Part shown: positions 8,906-17,437 of the stretch, piece by piece
How the letters are laid out: each line of letters begins with the position of its first letter
Position numbering within the stretch: the stretch's first letter is position 1
Origin: Pandoraea sp. ASV26
GTDB taxonomy: Bacteria; Pseudomonadota; Gammaproteobacteria; Burkholderiales; Burkholderiaceae
DNA: 53,709 bases
Assembly (NCBI RefSeq): GCF_016428915.1
Contig: NZ_JAELTP010000032.1
Span: 1-53,709 of the forward strand
Direction: 5' to 3'
The notes under the pieces: generated by a model
Seen by the model: only the letters and a program-made list of their open reading frames with translations
Databases searched by the model: none
Told to the model about the DNA's origin: nothing
Translations under genes and position numbers: made by a program

Positions 8906-10153
8906 ATGTTCACTTATCTCTTCGTGATCTTCCTGCTGGCGATGGTCATGACCAAGCTTTGGCTGGCCGCCCGTCAGGTCCGCCACGTGCTCGCCCATCG
9001 GGCTGCCGTCCCCGAACGATTCGCCGACACGATCACGCTGACCGATCACCAGCGTGCCGCCGATTACACGGTCGCACGCACGCGCCTGGGCATGGCCGAG
9101 ATCTTCGCCCAGGCGGTGCTGCTCGTCGCATTCACCCTGCTTGGCGGCCTGAACCTGCTGCATATCGGCATCTCCGAGTGGCTCGGGGAAGGATATGTGG
9201 GTCAGATCGCGCTGATTGCTGCCGTCCTGCTGATTTCCGGCATCGTCGACCTGCCCTTCACCTATGTGCGACAGTTCGTGATCGAGCAGCGCTTCGGCTT
9301 CAACCGCATGTCGCTCGGGCTGTTCATCGTCGACATGGTCAAGGGCACCGCGGTAGGCGTCGTGCTCGGGCTGCCGCTGCTGTTCGTCGTTCTCTGGCTG
9401 ATGGAGCGCGCGGGGCCGTTGTGGTGGCTGTACACGTGGATCGTCTGGGTCGCGTTCAATCTGTTCGTGCAGTTCATCTTCCCGCACGTCATTGCGCCGA
9501 TGTTCAACAAGTTCGAGCCGCTCGCGGACGCGTCGCTCGCGCAGCGCATCGAGGGATTGATGCAGCGCTGCGGCTTCGCGGCGCGCGGCCTGTTCGTGAT
9601 GGACGGCTCGAAGCGCTCGGCACACGGCAATGCGTACTTCAGCGGTTTCGGCCGGGCCAAGCGCATCGTGTTCTTCGACACGCTCATCGAGCGACTCTCC
9701 CCCGCGGAAATCGAAGCCGTGCTCGCGCATGAGCTGGGTCACTTCAAGCGTCGCCACATCACCAAGCGCCTGATCGTCGCCTTCGCGTTGTCGCTGGTAT
9801 TCCTCGCCCTGCTCGGGTGGCTGGCGGGACGCACGTGGTTCTACACCGATCTCGGCGTGATGCCATCGATGACGGGCAGCAATAACGCATTGGCCTTGGT
9901 GCTGTTCTTCCTCGTGCTGCCCGTGTTCGGCTTCTTCGCGAGCCCGTTGAGCAGTCTGACGTCACGCAAACACGAGTTCGAGGCCGACGCCTTTGCCGCC
10001 AGCCAGACGCAAGCCAGCGATCTGGTCAACGCCCTCGTGAAGCTGTACCAGGACAACGCGTCGACACTGACGCCCGACCCGGTCTACACCGCGTTTTATT
10101 ACTCGCATCCGCCTGCATCCCAGCGTATCGACCGTCTGCTGGGGCACGCATGA
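8906..10153 (+). CDS. M48 family metallopeptidase (Ste24/CAAX-protease type)
   Basis: This is an integral membrane zinc protease of the M48 family, in the Ste24p-like subgroup of about 415 residues rather than the shorter HtpX. The zinc-binding HELGH is at residues 275-279 and the third-ligand motif is HEFEADAFA further on. Several membrane spans precede and follow the catalytic region. ATG at 8906 starts a typical first span ([14 protein letters not shown]). Bacterial members are thought to take part in membrane protein quality control; no substrate can be deduced. Its stop overlaps the rsgA start (ATGA), so the two are co-transcribed. Confidence 0.9.
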   Translation: MFTYLFVIFLLAMVMTKLWLAARQVRHVLAHRAAVPERFADTITLTDHQRAADYTVARTRLGMAEIFAQAVLLVAFTLLGGLNLLHIGISEWLGEGYVGQIALIAAVLLISGIVDLPFTYVRQFVIEQRFGFNRMSLGLFIVDMVKGTAVGVVLGLPLLFVVLWLMERAGPLWWLYTWIVWVAFNLFVQFIFPHVIAPMFNKFEPLADASLAQRIEGLMQRCGFAARGLFVMDGSKRSAHGNAYFSGFGRAKRIVFFDTLIERLSPAEIEAVLAHELGHFKRRHITKRLIVAFALSLVFLALLGWLAGRTWFYTDLGVMPSMTGSNNALALVLFFLVLPVFGFFASPLSSLTSRKHEFEADAFAASQTQASDLVNALVKLYQDNASTLTPDPVYTAFYYSHPPASQRIDRLLGHA

Positions 10154-11091
10154 AGCGAAGCAGCAAAGGTAAGGCCACGCCGGTCGAGACGACCGCTCAG
10201 GAACGACGCCACGGCCGTGTCGCCGCTGCCCACGGTCGTCACTATGTCGTGGAGGCCGATGACGGCGAAACGGTGCTGTGCTTCCCGCGCGGCAAGAAGA
10301 GCGAAATTGCGGTTGGCGACGAAGTGGCCTGGGCACGCACGGGCGATCAGGGCGTGATCGAAGAGATTCTGCCGCGCCGCAATCTGCTCTATCGTTCGGA
10401 CCAGTTCAAGAGCAAGCTCTTCGCCTCCAACATCGACCAGTTGGTCATCATGCTGGCGACCGAGCCGTACTTCAGCGAAGATCTGCTCGGCCGTGCGCTC
10501 GTGGCGGCGGAAGCCAATGCGTTGCGACCGCTGATCGTCCTGAACAAGACGGATGTGACGGACGCCCTGCCCGCAGCACGTGAGCGTCTGGCGCCTTATC
10601 GTGCGCTGGGCTATGAAGTGGTGGAGTTGTCCGTGCGAGCCGATCCGGACGCGGCAAAGGCGTTGCTGCTGCCGCGTCTGGCGAATCAGGCATCGTTGCT
10701 GCTCGGCCAATCGGGCATGGGCAAATCCAGCCTCGTGAACCTCGTCGTGCCCGATGCCGACGCCGCGACCCGTGAAATCTCCACGGTGTTGAACTCCGGC
10801 AAGCACACGACCACTTTCACGCGCATCTTCCATTTGCCCGACGGCGGCCTGCTCATCGATTCACCGGGCTTTCAGGAGTTCGGACTGCATCACCTCAAAG
10901 AGGGCGCGCTGGAGCGCGGATTTCCCGAGTTTCGCCCCCTGCTCACCGGGTGCCGGTTCTACAACTGCCATCACCTCAAAGAGCCGGGTTGCGCCATTCT
11001 CGAAGCGGTGGCCGACGGACGGATCTCGAAACAGCGGCATTCGCTCTATGCTCAGCTCGTCCACGAATCGGAGCAGGAGATTCCCTACTGA
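10150..11091 (+). CDS. rsgA: Ribosome small-subunit GTPase RsgA
   Basis: RsgA is a circularly permuted GTPase that checks late maturation of the 30S subunit. The 313-residue product has an N-terminal OB-fold (roughly residues 15-85). The G motifs follow in permuted order: VLNKTD (G4), GQSGMGKSS (G1, near residue 185), the Thr-containing switch TTTFTRIF and DSPGFQE (G3). A C-terminal zinc-binding segment contains [14 protein letters not shown]. It overlaps the preceding peptidase gene by four bases. It is the last core gene before an accessory region. Confidence 0.95.
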   Translation: MKRSSKGKATPVETTAQERRHGRVAAAHGRHYVVEADDGETVLCFPRGKKSEIAVGDEVAWARTGDQGVIEEILPRRNLLYRSDQFKSKLFASNIDQLVIMLATEPYFSEDLLGRALVAAEANALRPLIVLNKTDVTDALPAARERLAPYRALGYEVVELSVRADPDAAKALLLPRLANQASLLLGQSGMGKSSLVNLVVPDADAATREISTVLNSGKHTTTFTRIFHLPDGGLLIDSPGFQEFGLHHLKEGALERGFPEFRPLLTGCRFYNCHHLKEPGCAILEAVADGRISKQRHSLYAQLVHESEQEIPY

Positions 11092-11340
11092 GGCATCCGT
11101 GCATCCGGATCGGCAATAAACAGTGCCGGCGTTCAAGACTTAGTGGCGCAAGCACGACGTCCCTCCGCAACGAGGTACGCGAGCTGAAGATCAACGCCCA
11201 GGCCGAGCCGTTCAACTCCAGGTCGCTGACCGTTGACGCGGTTCGGCACCTGGGACCGGTGGTCTAAGGGCGACAACAGGACGGCGCAATCTCTGAACAG
11301 GGATAAAGGCAATGGCACTGTCCTGCGCATCGCGTTGTGC
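11092..11340. other. Gap after rsgA without a recognised gene
   Basis: About 250 bases with no convincing coding sequence. Short open frames on either strand show no recognisable family and no good ribosome-binding site. This is the left boundary of the accessory islet at 11.1-18.4 kb and may hold unrecognisable remnant sequence. Confidence 0.4.
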
Positions 11341-11697
11341 TCACGCAGCAGCTTCGTAGAAGCGCAATCCGATGATTCCGCTGAGCGCCAGACCGAGGAA
11401 GCAGGCTCGGGGCCAGTTCATCTCCTCCTGAAATACCAGCGTCCCCACAACAACCAGTCCAATCGTTCCGATACCCGTCCAGATGGCGTAAGCCATTCCA
11501 ATAGGGAGTGAGCGCAAAGCCAGTGCCAGCAAGTAGATGCTGCCCAGCCCAGCCATCACGGCAACGATGCTGGGCCCCAACCTGGTCCAACCCGCATTCA
11601 ATTTCAGAGACACGCCCATGACGATTTCCAGGGCGGCAGCAAAAAACAAATAAGTCCACGCCACGGCCTCAGCCCCCGGTGGAAGCAAACCGTTCAT
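11341..11697 (-). CDS. SMR-family small multidrug/guanidinium exporter
   Basis: This is a four-helix small multidrug resistance protein (118 residues) that exchanges protons for cationic compounds or guanidinium. The membrane-embedded acidic residue of the family is E24 in the first helix (FFAAALEIVMG), and the GTIGLVVVGTLVFQE stretch matches the last two helices. ATG at 11697 gives an N-terminal extension of about ten residues. The start overlaps the end of the GST gene by 29 bases, so the two form an operon. I cannot decide between drug exporter (EmrE-like) and guanidinium exporter (SugE/Gdx-like). Confidence 0.85.
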   Translation of the reverse strand: MNGLLPPGAEAVAWTYLFFAAALEIVMGVSLKLNAGWTRLGPSIVAVMAGLGSIYLLALALRSLPIGMAYAIWTGIGTIGLVVVGTLVFQEEMNWPRACFLGLALSGIIGLRFYEAAA

Positions 11698-12337
11698 TGG
11701 GCGCGTTGGAGGCCGGCTTGTTTGCGAGAAGTCCCGCCTGTACCGCCGGCCGCGCGGCGATCACATCGAGCCACCGCTGGACATGCGAGTAAGGCGCGAT
11801 GTCCAGGCGCAATTCTTCCCAGGTTCTTAGCCAGGTGAATGCGGCAATATCGGCAATGCTGTAATTTTCCGAGGCGATAAAAGCAGATTCGCTAAGACGG
11901 GTGTCGACGACTTGGTAAAGACGCAGGGATTGCTTCTGGTATCGCTGAATCGCCTCGGTATTGCCCGTTTTCGAGGCGTGCAAAAACCACCATAGCTGCC
12001 CCAACATCGGGCCGATGCCACCTATCTGGAAATGCAGCCATTGCTGCACGGCAATGTTCTCAGTTTCCGTCGCGGGCAGCAGGCAACCCGTTTGCGCTGA
12101 CAGATAGGAAAGGATGGCGCCAGACTCAAAGACGGCCAGACCAGCCTTTCGATCAACGATGGCGGGGATCTTGCCGTTCGGGTTGATCCTCAGGAAATCC
12201 GGTTGATGCTGGTCGCCCCGGTCAAGATCGAGATCGAACTGCTCGTAAGCCAGCCCGGCCTCCTTGAGAAAGATGCTGACTTTCTGCCCATTGGGTGTGT
12301 CCGCCGTGTAGAACGCGAGATCGCTGGCTTGTGTCAT
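11669..12337 (-). CDS. Glutathione S-transferase, YfcG/YghU-like
   Basis: This 222-residue cytoplasmic protein has an N-terminal thioredoxin-like GST domain with TADTPNGQKVSIFLKEAGL, where the T-P-N motif replaces the usual catalytic Ser/Cys, as in Nu-class enzymes YfcG and YghU. NPNGKIPAIVD and FESGAILSYL, which bind glutathione, follow. The helical C-terminal domain contains YSIADIAAFTW. Nu-class enzymes act as disulfide reductases. ATG at 12337 is chosen; an upstream start would add eleven atypical residues. It is co-transcribed with the SMR gene and divergent from the E1-like gene. Confidence 0.9.
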   Translation of the reverse strand: MTQASDLAFYTADTPNGQKVSIFLKEAGLAYEQFDLDLDRGDQHQPDFLRINPNGKIPAIVDRKAGLAVFESGAILSYLSAQTGCLLPATETENIAVQQWLHFQIGGIGPMLGQLWWFLHASKTGNTEAIQRYQKQSLRLYQVVDTRLSESAFIASENYSIADIAAFTWLRTWEELRLDIAPYSHVQRWLDVIAARPAVQAGLLANKPASNAPNERFASTGG

Positions 12338-12361
12338 GTCTACCCTTGTCGATGATTTGCG

Positions 12362-12382
12362 TTGCAATTACAATTATTGCAA
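12362..12382. promoter_or_regulatory. Palindromic operator candidate between GST and E1-like gene
   Basis: An inverted repeat TTGCAAT (12362-12368) and ATTGCAA (12376-12382) is separated by seven bases, in the 103-base space between divergent genes. A further half-site ATGCAAT follows. The 21-bp dyad is suited to a dimeric regulator that could control both directions; the regulator is unknown. Confidence 0.5.
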
Positions 12383-12440
12383 ATGCAATCGTAAGCCACG
12401 ATGGCGAGTCGTGCAAGAAGCCCATCAACTGAGGTCGAAC

Positions 12441-13568
12441 ATGAGTCTGGAGCGTCTTTGTCCGCCCGCACCCACCCCGCAAACACGGCTGGCAGCGGCT
12501 GCATGCCTTGAAAAACTTGCCGGGAAAGATTTGGAGAGCGCTTGCCTTGCCGCCTCACCCTACCGCGCGATCCAAGCCATCGCCCGGGGCTTGGCACAAG
12601 ACGATGCGACCCAGAGTAAGGTTTGGATCGTGAAAGCCTCTCCAGGCAAGTCAGTCCAGCAGACGCCGTTGATGGACGACGCTGACACGGGAGTCGGCAA
12701 TATCAGTGCGTGGCCGCTGTGGTTTCGAGATGGGGCCGAGCACTTCGAGATGCCATTGCTGTATTTGCTTCGTTCCGTGTCCGTCGCCGGGCTGCGAGCA
12801 GCGATAGACGAAGCCGCCGATCGCGGCATCCTGTGCAACGACGCCGAGATCACCTCGTCACGGTGGCCGAAAAGCGTGCAGCCTGCCGTTCCGCTTTGGC
12901 TTGCCAGCAGCGTGAACGGTATCCCCTACGATCCCGCTTCGGGACAGGAAGCGCTCGCTATTTTGCGGTCCGCCATGCAAGCCATGTACATGGACGACGA
13001 GCCGGGGTTCTTTTATATGACCCTGCACGATGACGACGGCAAAGTACCCGCACCCTCACAAGCCCATGTCAATGAGGCGTACAAGGGCATGTACCGACTC
13101 CTCGCCGCCCCCGAGTCGAGCGCCCCGGCAGTCCGGCTGCTGGGCGCCGGTCAGGCATTGGGAAAAGTGATCGACGCAGCCAGCCTGCTACGAGAAGACT
13201 GGAACATCTCCGCCGAGGTGTGGAGTTGCCCAAGCTATACCCGCCTGGCGCGAGAAGGCCACGAGGCCGAGCGCTGGAACATGCTCCATCCGCTGTCAAA
13301 GAAAAAGACGTCGCATATCCAGACGTGCCTTGGGTCTGGGCAATCCCCTGTTCTGGCGATCACCGGATATGGGCAGCACATTGCCGATCAGATCGGCGCC
13401 TTCGTCCGTGCTCGTTTCGTTGCACTGGGCGCCGACTCTCACCGGCAAACGAATGGATTCCCCAGCGCGCAATGGATTGTGGCTGCTGCGCTCAAAGCGC
13501 TTGGTGATGAAGGCGCGTTGCCCATGCGATATGCCGAAGAAGCATTGAAGCGATATGCGCTGGCCTGA
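12441..13568 (+). CDS. Truncated pyruvate dehydrogenase E1 (AceE)-like protein, transketolase C-terminal part only
   Basis: The 375-residue product resembles only the C-terminal third of homodimeric pyruvate dehydrogenase E1. From about residue 165 on, the segments YDPASGQEALAILRSAMQAM, the stretch ending in Y-R-L-L, VRLLGAGQALGKVIDAASLL and E-R-W-N-M-L-H-P-L match the AceE C-terminal domain in order. The first 160 residues are a very diverged remnant of the middle (pyrimidine-binding) domain. The thiamine diphosphate-binding N-terminal domain and the E1 motif HEDGHSH are absent, so it cannot act as a normal E1 alone. ATG at 12441 follows a GAGGT ribosome-binding site. The frame is intact, so it looks like a maintained gene and not decay. 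Function is unknown. Confidence 0.7.
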   Translation: MSLERLCPPAPTPQTRLAAAACLEKLAGKDLESACLAASPYRAIQAIARGLAQDDATQSKVWIVKASPGKSVQQTPLMDDADTGVGNISAWPLWFRDGAEHFEMPLLYLLRSVSVAGLRAAIDEAADRGILCNDAEITSSRWPKSVQPAVPLWLASSVNGIPYDPASGQEALAILRSAMQAMYMDDEPGFFYMTLHDDDGKVPAPSQAHVNEAYKGMYRLLAAPESSAPAVRLLGAGQALGKVIDAASLLREDWNISAEVWSCPSYTRLAREGHEAERWNMLHPLSKKKTSHIQTCLGSGQSPVLAITGYGQHIADQIGAFVRARFVALGADSHRQTNGFPSAQWIVAAALKALGDEGALPMRYAEEALKRYALA

Positions 13569-13845
13569 AATCCAATAGCGCAATCTCGCTTCAGCAACCT
13601 TCCGTTACCCTGAGCTCGGGCCGTGGCAGCGGCCCGGTCCAGCGCCGAGGAAAGCTTGCCTTGCGCGTCGGCGGCTTTGCTTTATGACGTGGGTTTCCAT
13701 CATTTTTCCCGGGGGCGTACCGAGACGTTCAGTGGCGATATGGTCGATATCTCGCGCATACAAGAGATGAGCTTGGCATGCAGGACTTTTCGGCGCGGGC
13801 GTGTATTGACCCAGTGAAAACCTATCAGACGTCGCCTGACTTGCG
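13569..13845. other. Gap without a recognised gene
   Basis: 277 bases between two genes that converge on it. Short open frames on both strands (about 60-80 codons) have no recognisable family and no clear ribosome-binding site. The tract may be residue of a rearrangement. Confidence 0.35.
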
Positions 13846-14331
13846 TCAGCGTCCAAGTGCGCGATCGTCTCTCAGCGTCATGACTGCGCTCTCGATACTC
13901 GCAACAATCTTGTCGTCTTCACGCTGGATCTCACACCGGTAATGGCTGATCGTCCTTCCGCGATGGGTTGCCCAAGCGTGAGCGCGCAGCCGGGACTGCC
14001 AAACCGGGCGCAAGAACGATGCCTTGAGATCAATACTGGTAAAACTTTCGCCTTCATTGATCAAGGTGGAGTGAGCGGTGCCGATGGCAGCATCTGCCAG
14101 TTCGCATAGCAATCCGCCGTGAACGGTTCCCTGCTGATTTCCGTGTATGGCGGCATCCGCATAGAGCTCAATTTCGGCATCGGCTTCCGAAATCGAGACG
14201 ATTCGAAATTTCAACAACTGGGAAATTGCCGTCGGATAGCGCATATGTGTGCTATCGCCCTCCACCAGTGAACCGTCCAACTGGCGTCGCAAATACTCCA
14301 AGACGGGCAAGTGTCGACCAAGCGTTGTCAT
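13846..14331 (-). CDS. PaaI-type hotdog-fold thioesterase
   Basis: This 161-residue cytoplasmic protein has the hotdog acyl-CoA thioesterase signature GTVHGGLLCELADAAIGTAH in the middle and the strand SIDLKASFLRPVW typical of the PaaI/YdiI group. ATG at 14331 is preceded by AGGAA at a proper distance; a longer frame would run into the divergent promoter. It is transcribed divergently from a MocR-type regulator, a layout that often marks regulator and target. The acyl-CoA substrate is unknown. Confidence 0.85.
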   Translation of the reverse strand: MTTLGRHLPVLEYLRRQLDGSLVEGDSTHMRYPTAISQLLKFRIVSISEADAEIELYADAAIHGNQQGTVHGGLLCELADAAIGTAHSTLINEGESFTSIDLKASFLRPVWQSRLRAHAWATHRGRTISHYRCEIQREDDKIVASIESAVMTLRDDRALGR

Positions 14332-14380
14332 ATGAATTCCTGTCGTCAATGTCGCCCCCAAGTCTAAAAGCGTAAAATGA

Positions 14381-14398
14381 GACAATCAAAAAATTGTC
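14381..14398. promoter_or_regulatory. Inverted repeat in the thioesterase/MocR divergent promoter
   Basis: GACAAT (14381-14386) and ATTGTC (14393-14398) flank six A/T-rich bases. The site lies 13 bases before the MocR gene and 50 bases before the thioesterase gene. It is a candidate operator for the adjacent MocR regulator, acting on both genes. Confidence 0.45.
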
Positions 14399-14411
14399 CT
14401 AATTACGGTTC

Positions 14412-15752
14412 ATGGCTGCGTCGTCCATCTCCCGTCTGATCGAAGACTTGGCAGCTGATATCCGCAGCGGCAAGCTTCCGCCTGGCAGCCCGTTACCTAC
14501 GCATCGCCAACTGGCCACACAACATGGCATAGCGATTGCCTCGGCGAGCAAGGTATACACACGTCTCAAAGCGATAGGGCTGGTCGTTGGCGAGACGGGG
14601 CGAGGTACTTTCGTGCGCGACCGTCCGCAGCAACACGAATGGGATGGCGGCGACGAAGCGCGCCGAAGCACCCATGCGGCAGATCTCTCTTTCAATCATC
14701 CAACCTGGCCTGGTCAGGGAGACATGCTGCGCACGATGCTGCGCGAACTGTCGCTATCTGGCGATCTTGCCGCCCTGCTACACCAGCAGCCCCCGGGAGG
14801 GCGAGAACACGAAAAGCAGATCGTTGCTGACTTCCTCGCCAACGCTCGCGGCATTCGGACTGAAACGGATCGCCTGTTTTTGGTCAACGGTGCGCAACAG
14901 GGACTGGATATCACTGCGCGCGCTTTACTCAGCCCGGGGGATACCGTAGCCGTCGATGCGCTGACGTACCCGGGATTCAAGATGTTGGCCCAGGCTCAGC
15001 ATTTGGCGTTACAACCGGTGCACAGCTTGACGGATGGTCCAGACCTGGATGCACTCAACACGCTATGTCAACGCAAGCGAGTGCGTGCGATCTACGTGAT
15101 GCCAACCATGCACAACCCGCTGGGTTGGGTACTGACGGCCGGTCAACGCCAACACTTGGTGGACATTGCTCGCCACTACGATTGCTTGCTAATCGAGGAT
15201 GCTTCGTACGCGTACCTAGTCAAGCAATCGCCTCCTGCGCTCGTTACGCTCGCGCCTGAACGCACGGTTTATATTGCGAGTCTCTCGAAAAGCCTGGCCA
15301 GCGGATTGCGTTTCGGGTTCATCGTCACACCCGAGAAGTACCGGCTCCCTATCAAGTCGACGATTCGCGCCAACTACTGGAGCCTGCCGAGTCTCATCAC
15401 GGCCATTGGTACACGCTGGATCGCGGACGGCACCGTTGCCCGGCAAGAAAATAGAATGCGCCAGGAAGCATCAAAGAGACAGGCTATTGCACGCCAGGCG
15501 CTTTACGGGATGGACGTCGTTGCCCATCCGTACTCTCTATTTCTATGGCTGCGGCTGCCGCCCGAATTGAGAATGGATCGAATCGCCACCGCGCTCGCCG
15601 ACCACAATATCGCTGTTTCCAAAGCGACGGCCTATTCGACCACTCGGCATTCGCCGCACGCATTGCGATTGGGGTTAAGCTCGGTTCCTCGGGAAGAACT
15701 CTTCTCGGTGCTGACGCAAGTGCGCAGCGTCATCGAACATTTTCCGATTTGA
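14412..15752 (+). CDS. MocR-family regulator (GntR HTH fused to PLP aminotransferase domain)
   Basis: The 446-residue protein has an N-terminal winged helix of the GntR type (residues 1-70, with LPPGSPLPTHRQLATQHGIA), a linker and a fold-type I aminotransferase domain. The PLP-binding lysine is K293 in SLSKSLASGLRFG; NPLGW (the NPxG-like motif) and IEDASYAYL also match. MocR proteins bind PLP or an amine-PLP adduct as effector and usually regulate the divergent neighbour, here the thioesterase gene. The effector cannot be deduced. The 3' end is immediately followed by a decayed IS3-type fragment on the other strand. Confidence 0.9.
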   Translation: MAASSISRLIEDLAADIRSGKLPPGSPLPTHRQLATQHGIAIASASKVYTRLKAIGLVVGETGRGTFVRDRPQQHEWDGGDEARRSTHAADLSFNHPTWPGQGDMLRTMLRELSLSGDLAALLHQQPPGGREHEKQIVADFLANARGIRTETDRLFLVNGAQQGLDITARALLSPGDTVAVDALTYPGFKMLAQAQHLALQPVHSLTDGPDLDALNTLCQRKRVRAIYVMPTMHNPLGWVLTAGQRQHLVDIARHYDCLLIEDASYAYLVKQSPPALVTLAPERTVYIASLSKSLASGLRFGFIVTPEKYRLPIKSTIRANYWSLPSLITAIGTRWIADGTVARQENRMRQEASKRQAIARQALYGMDVVAHPYSLFLWLRLPPELRMDRIATALADHNIAVSKATAYSTTRHSPHALRLGLSSVPREELFSVLTQVRSVIEHFPI

Positions 15753-15960
15753 TTTTTGGCTCGTGCCGATTGGGCGAAAAAAGGCTCACAACCTTGAGCA
15801 TCTCGTGGGCACGACGCAACCCCGTGACCTCGCTCGCCAAAGCCTTGAGGCACTGTGCGCTCTCTGACTTCCAAGGAGACGCTGGTTTGCCTGCCCATAG
15901 CTACGCTCTCTCAATAGCTGGAGCCGCCACCCAACCTGTAGCGATTCAGCCGATAGCGTC
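15733..15960 (-). pseudogene. Decayed IS3-type transposase OrfA fragment
   Basis: On the minus strand the frame reading LKALASEVTGLRRAHEMLKV matches the leucine-zipper tail of IS3-family OrfA (usual form L-K-x-L-E-R-E-V-R-E-L-R-R-A-N-E-I-L-K), followed by S-L-F-S-P. A neighbouring frame just upstream gives W-R-L-Q-L-L-R-E-R-S, which resembles the preceding OrfA segment after a frameshift. No OrfB, no terminal repeats and no start remain. It overlaps the last codons of the MocR gene. This is a relic of transposition, identified by motif only. Confidence 0.5.
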
Positions 15961-16019
15961 TTCGCGTCCAACTGAGATTGAGCGGCGCAGCCTGTACTTT
16001 TCGCAACCCGAACTAATTG

Positions 16020-16538
16020 TTAGTTCACTTTCCGCCAAATGGAAATCGGCACATCCCCATTGGGCCGCGGGACGACGCGATAGCTCAACTCGCCGTCTTT
16101 AAGCTCGTAGGTCCGCTTTTGTTGCTGCCCCTCCCAATTGGGAAAGGATGCGTTTTCGATTTGGAAAGTCAGCGTGGAGCTGGCCGGATCGATGCTGATC
16201 GTTCCGAAGTGCGTGCTGGAACCCATGACGGCCGCTTTGTACTCGGCAGCGGTTGCAGCGCTCTTGTCGGCGGAGGCAAACCGAGGACGCTCGGCCTTGA
16301 AAATCTGTAGTGAGTAATGTCCCTGTGCGTCAATAATCAGCATGCCCTTTGGGGCAGCGCCATAGTCGCGTGCCCGTGAGCCATCGGGGTGCTGCACATC
16401 CGCAGCGACCAGGGTCCATGTTCCCACCATCGAGGGGTCGACCGTCGCTGCGTCAGCAGGTGAAACTGCTGCCACCAACAGGCTCGTCGAGACAACGGCA
16501 CTAAAAAGACCGTGTTTGAGCATTGTCCGGCTATTCAT
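16020..16538 (-). CDS. Exported lipocalin-like domain protein
   Basis: The 172-residue product has a signal peptide (hydrophobic core FSAVVSTSLLVAAV, likely cleavage after PADA) and one lipocalin-like domain of the bacterial lipocalin_5 kind. The typical opening is MVGTWTLVAADVQHPDGS and the typical middle is GMLIIDAQGHYSLQIFKAERPRF. Members are secreted small-molecule binding or unknown proteins and function is not established. It stands alone, downstream of and co-oriented with a methyltransferase gene. Confidence 0.75.
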   Translation of the reverse strand: MNSRTMLKHGLFSAVVSTSLLVAAVSPADAATVDPSMVGTWTLVAADVQHPDGSRARDYGAAPKGMLIIDAQGHYSLQIFKAERPRFASADKSAATAAEYKAAVMGSSTHFGTISIDPASSTLTFQIENASFPNWEGQQQKRTYELKDGELSYRVVPRPNGDVPISIWRKVN

Positions 16539-16641
16539 AAACTGACTTCCTCCGTTACCTGGGTTCTAAGCATGGCGTTATCTAGGCCGTTGCGGGGCGC
16601 ATTGCGCGATCGAATGTCACTCGCCGTTCACCTGGCGGTTG

Positions 16642-17346
16642 TTAAATGCGTCGAGCCAACCACGCTCCCCAAAACAAGCTGGCAAAGAACCGGACAGGTG
16701 TCGCGAAACCAGATGTCTCAAGTAGAGAAATCACCGCCTCTTCCGACTGAGGTGGCTCTGCGCCATGCAAAATCTTGTTCATCTTGGATTGGACTTCTTC
16801 CGGTTTCGCGCCATTCATGCGCCAACGGGCTGCCCAAGCCGCCATCAACAGGGGTTGCGAAGCATAAGGTCGATAATTTCCCGCGACGATCAAGGGGGCA
16901 GCCGGGAGCAATCGCGCTGCAATCTGCGTCAGAATTTCCTGCTTTGCCTCATGCCCGGACAGGTGATGCAACACGCCGATCATGATGGCTGCATCGAATG
17001 ACGGGGTTGATTCAATGTCTTCGGCAGTACCAAGAACGGTTTGCACCCGATCTGAAACACCCGCGTCGTCAAGATGCGCACGAGCCAGTTCCAGCATTGG
17101 AGGCGATGGATCGACAGCGACAAAGGACCATTCTGGCTCTAACCGTGCGGCAGCGATGATTTCACCTGCTGTTCCGCCGGCTCCGATCACCAATAACCGC
17201 GCCGCGTTTCCTTCGCCCAGCGCGGCCGACAGCATGCACGCGGAAAGCTCATGACAAGCGTCATAACCCGCGAGTGCGATCCGACTCTGAGAGGCATATT
17301 CTCCTGCGCGGGCAGCATCGAATTTGCGGGCGGAATTCTGCGCCAT
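16642..17346 (-). CDS. Class I SAM-dependent methyltransferase
   Basis: This 234-residue cytoplasmic protein has SAM-binding motif I as LLVIGAGGTAGEIIAAA, motif II with an acidic residue in FVAVDPSPPMLELAR and motif IV as FDAAIMIGVLHHLSG. The overall pattern is that of small-molecule methyltransferases of the methyltransf_25/31 type. It is divergent from an AraC-type regulator, which probably controls it. Substrate unknown. Confidence 0.82.
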   Translation of the reverse strand: MAQNSARKFDAARAGEYASQSRIALAGYDACHELSACMLSAALGEGNAARLLVIGAGGTAGEIIAAARLEPEWSFVAVDPSPPMLELARAHLDDAGVSDRVQTVLGTAEDIESTPSFDAAIMIGVLHHLSGHEAKQEILTQIAARLLPAAPLIVAGNYRPYASQPLLMAAWAARWRMNGAKPEEVQSKMNKILHGAEPPQSEEAVISLLETSGFATPVRFFASLFWGAWLARRI

Positions 17347-17437
17347 AAAGCCTCTTGCGTGTCGTGTTTGAGTCGTGGGCTAGCGCACCACCCCGCGTCA
17401 TGATAAAAGATTCAGGATCAACATCCAGATAAAAATC

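Noticed and set aside
8804-9757. Apparent long N-terminal extension of Orn
   Set aside because: The frame runs antisense through the M48 peptidase gene; ATG at 8803 gives the normal Orn length.
13605-13856. 83-codon open frame on the minus strand in a gap
   Set aside because: No family, no convincing ribosome site and it overlaps the end of the thioesterase gene; kept only as an unexplained gap.
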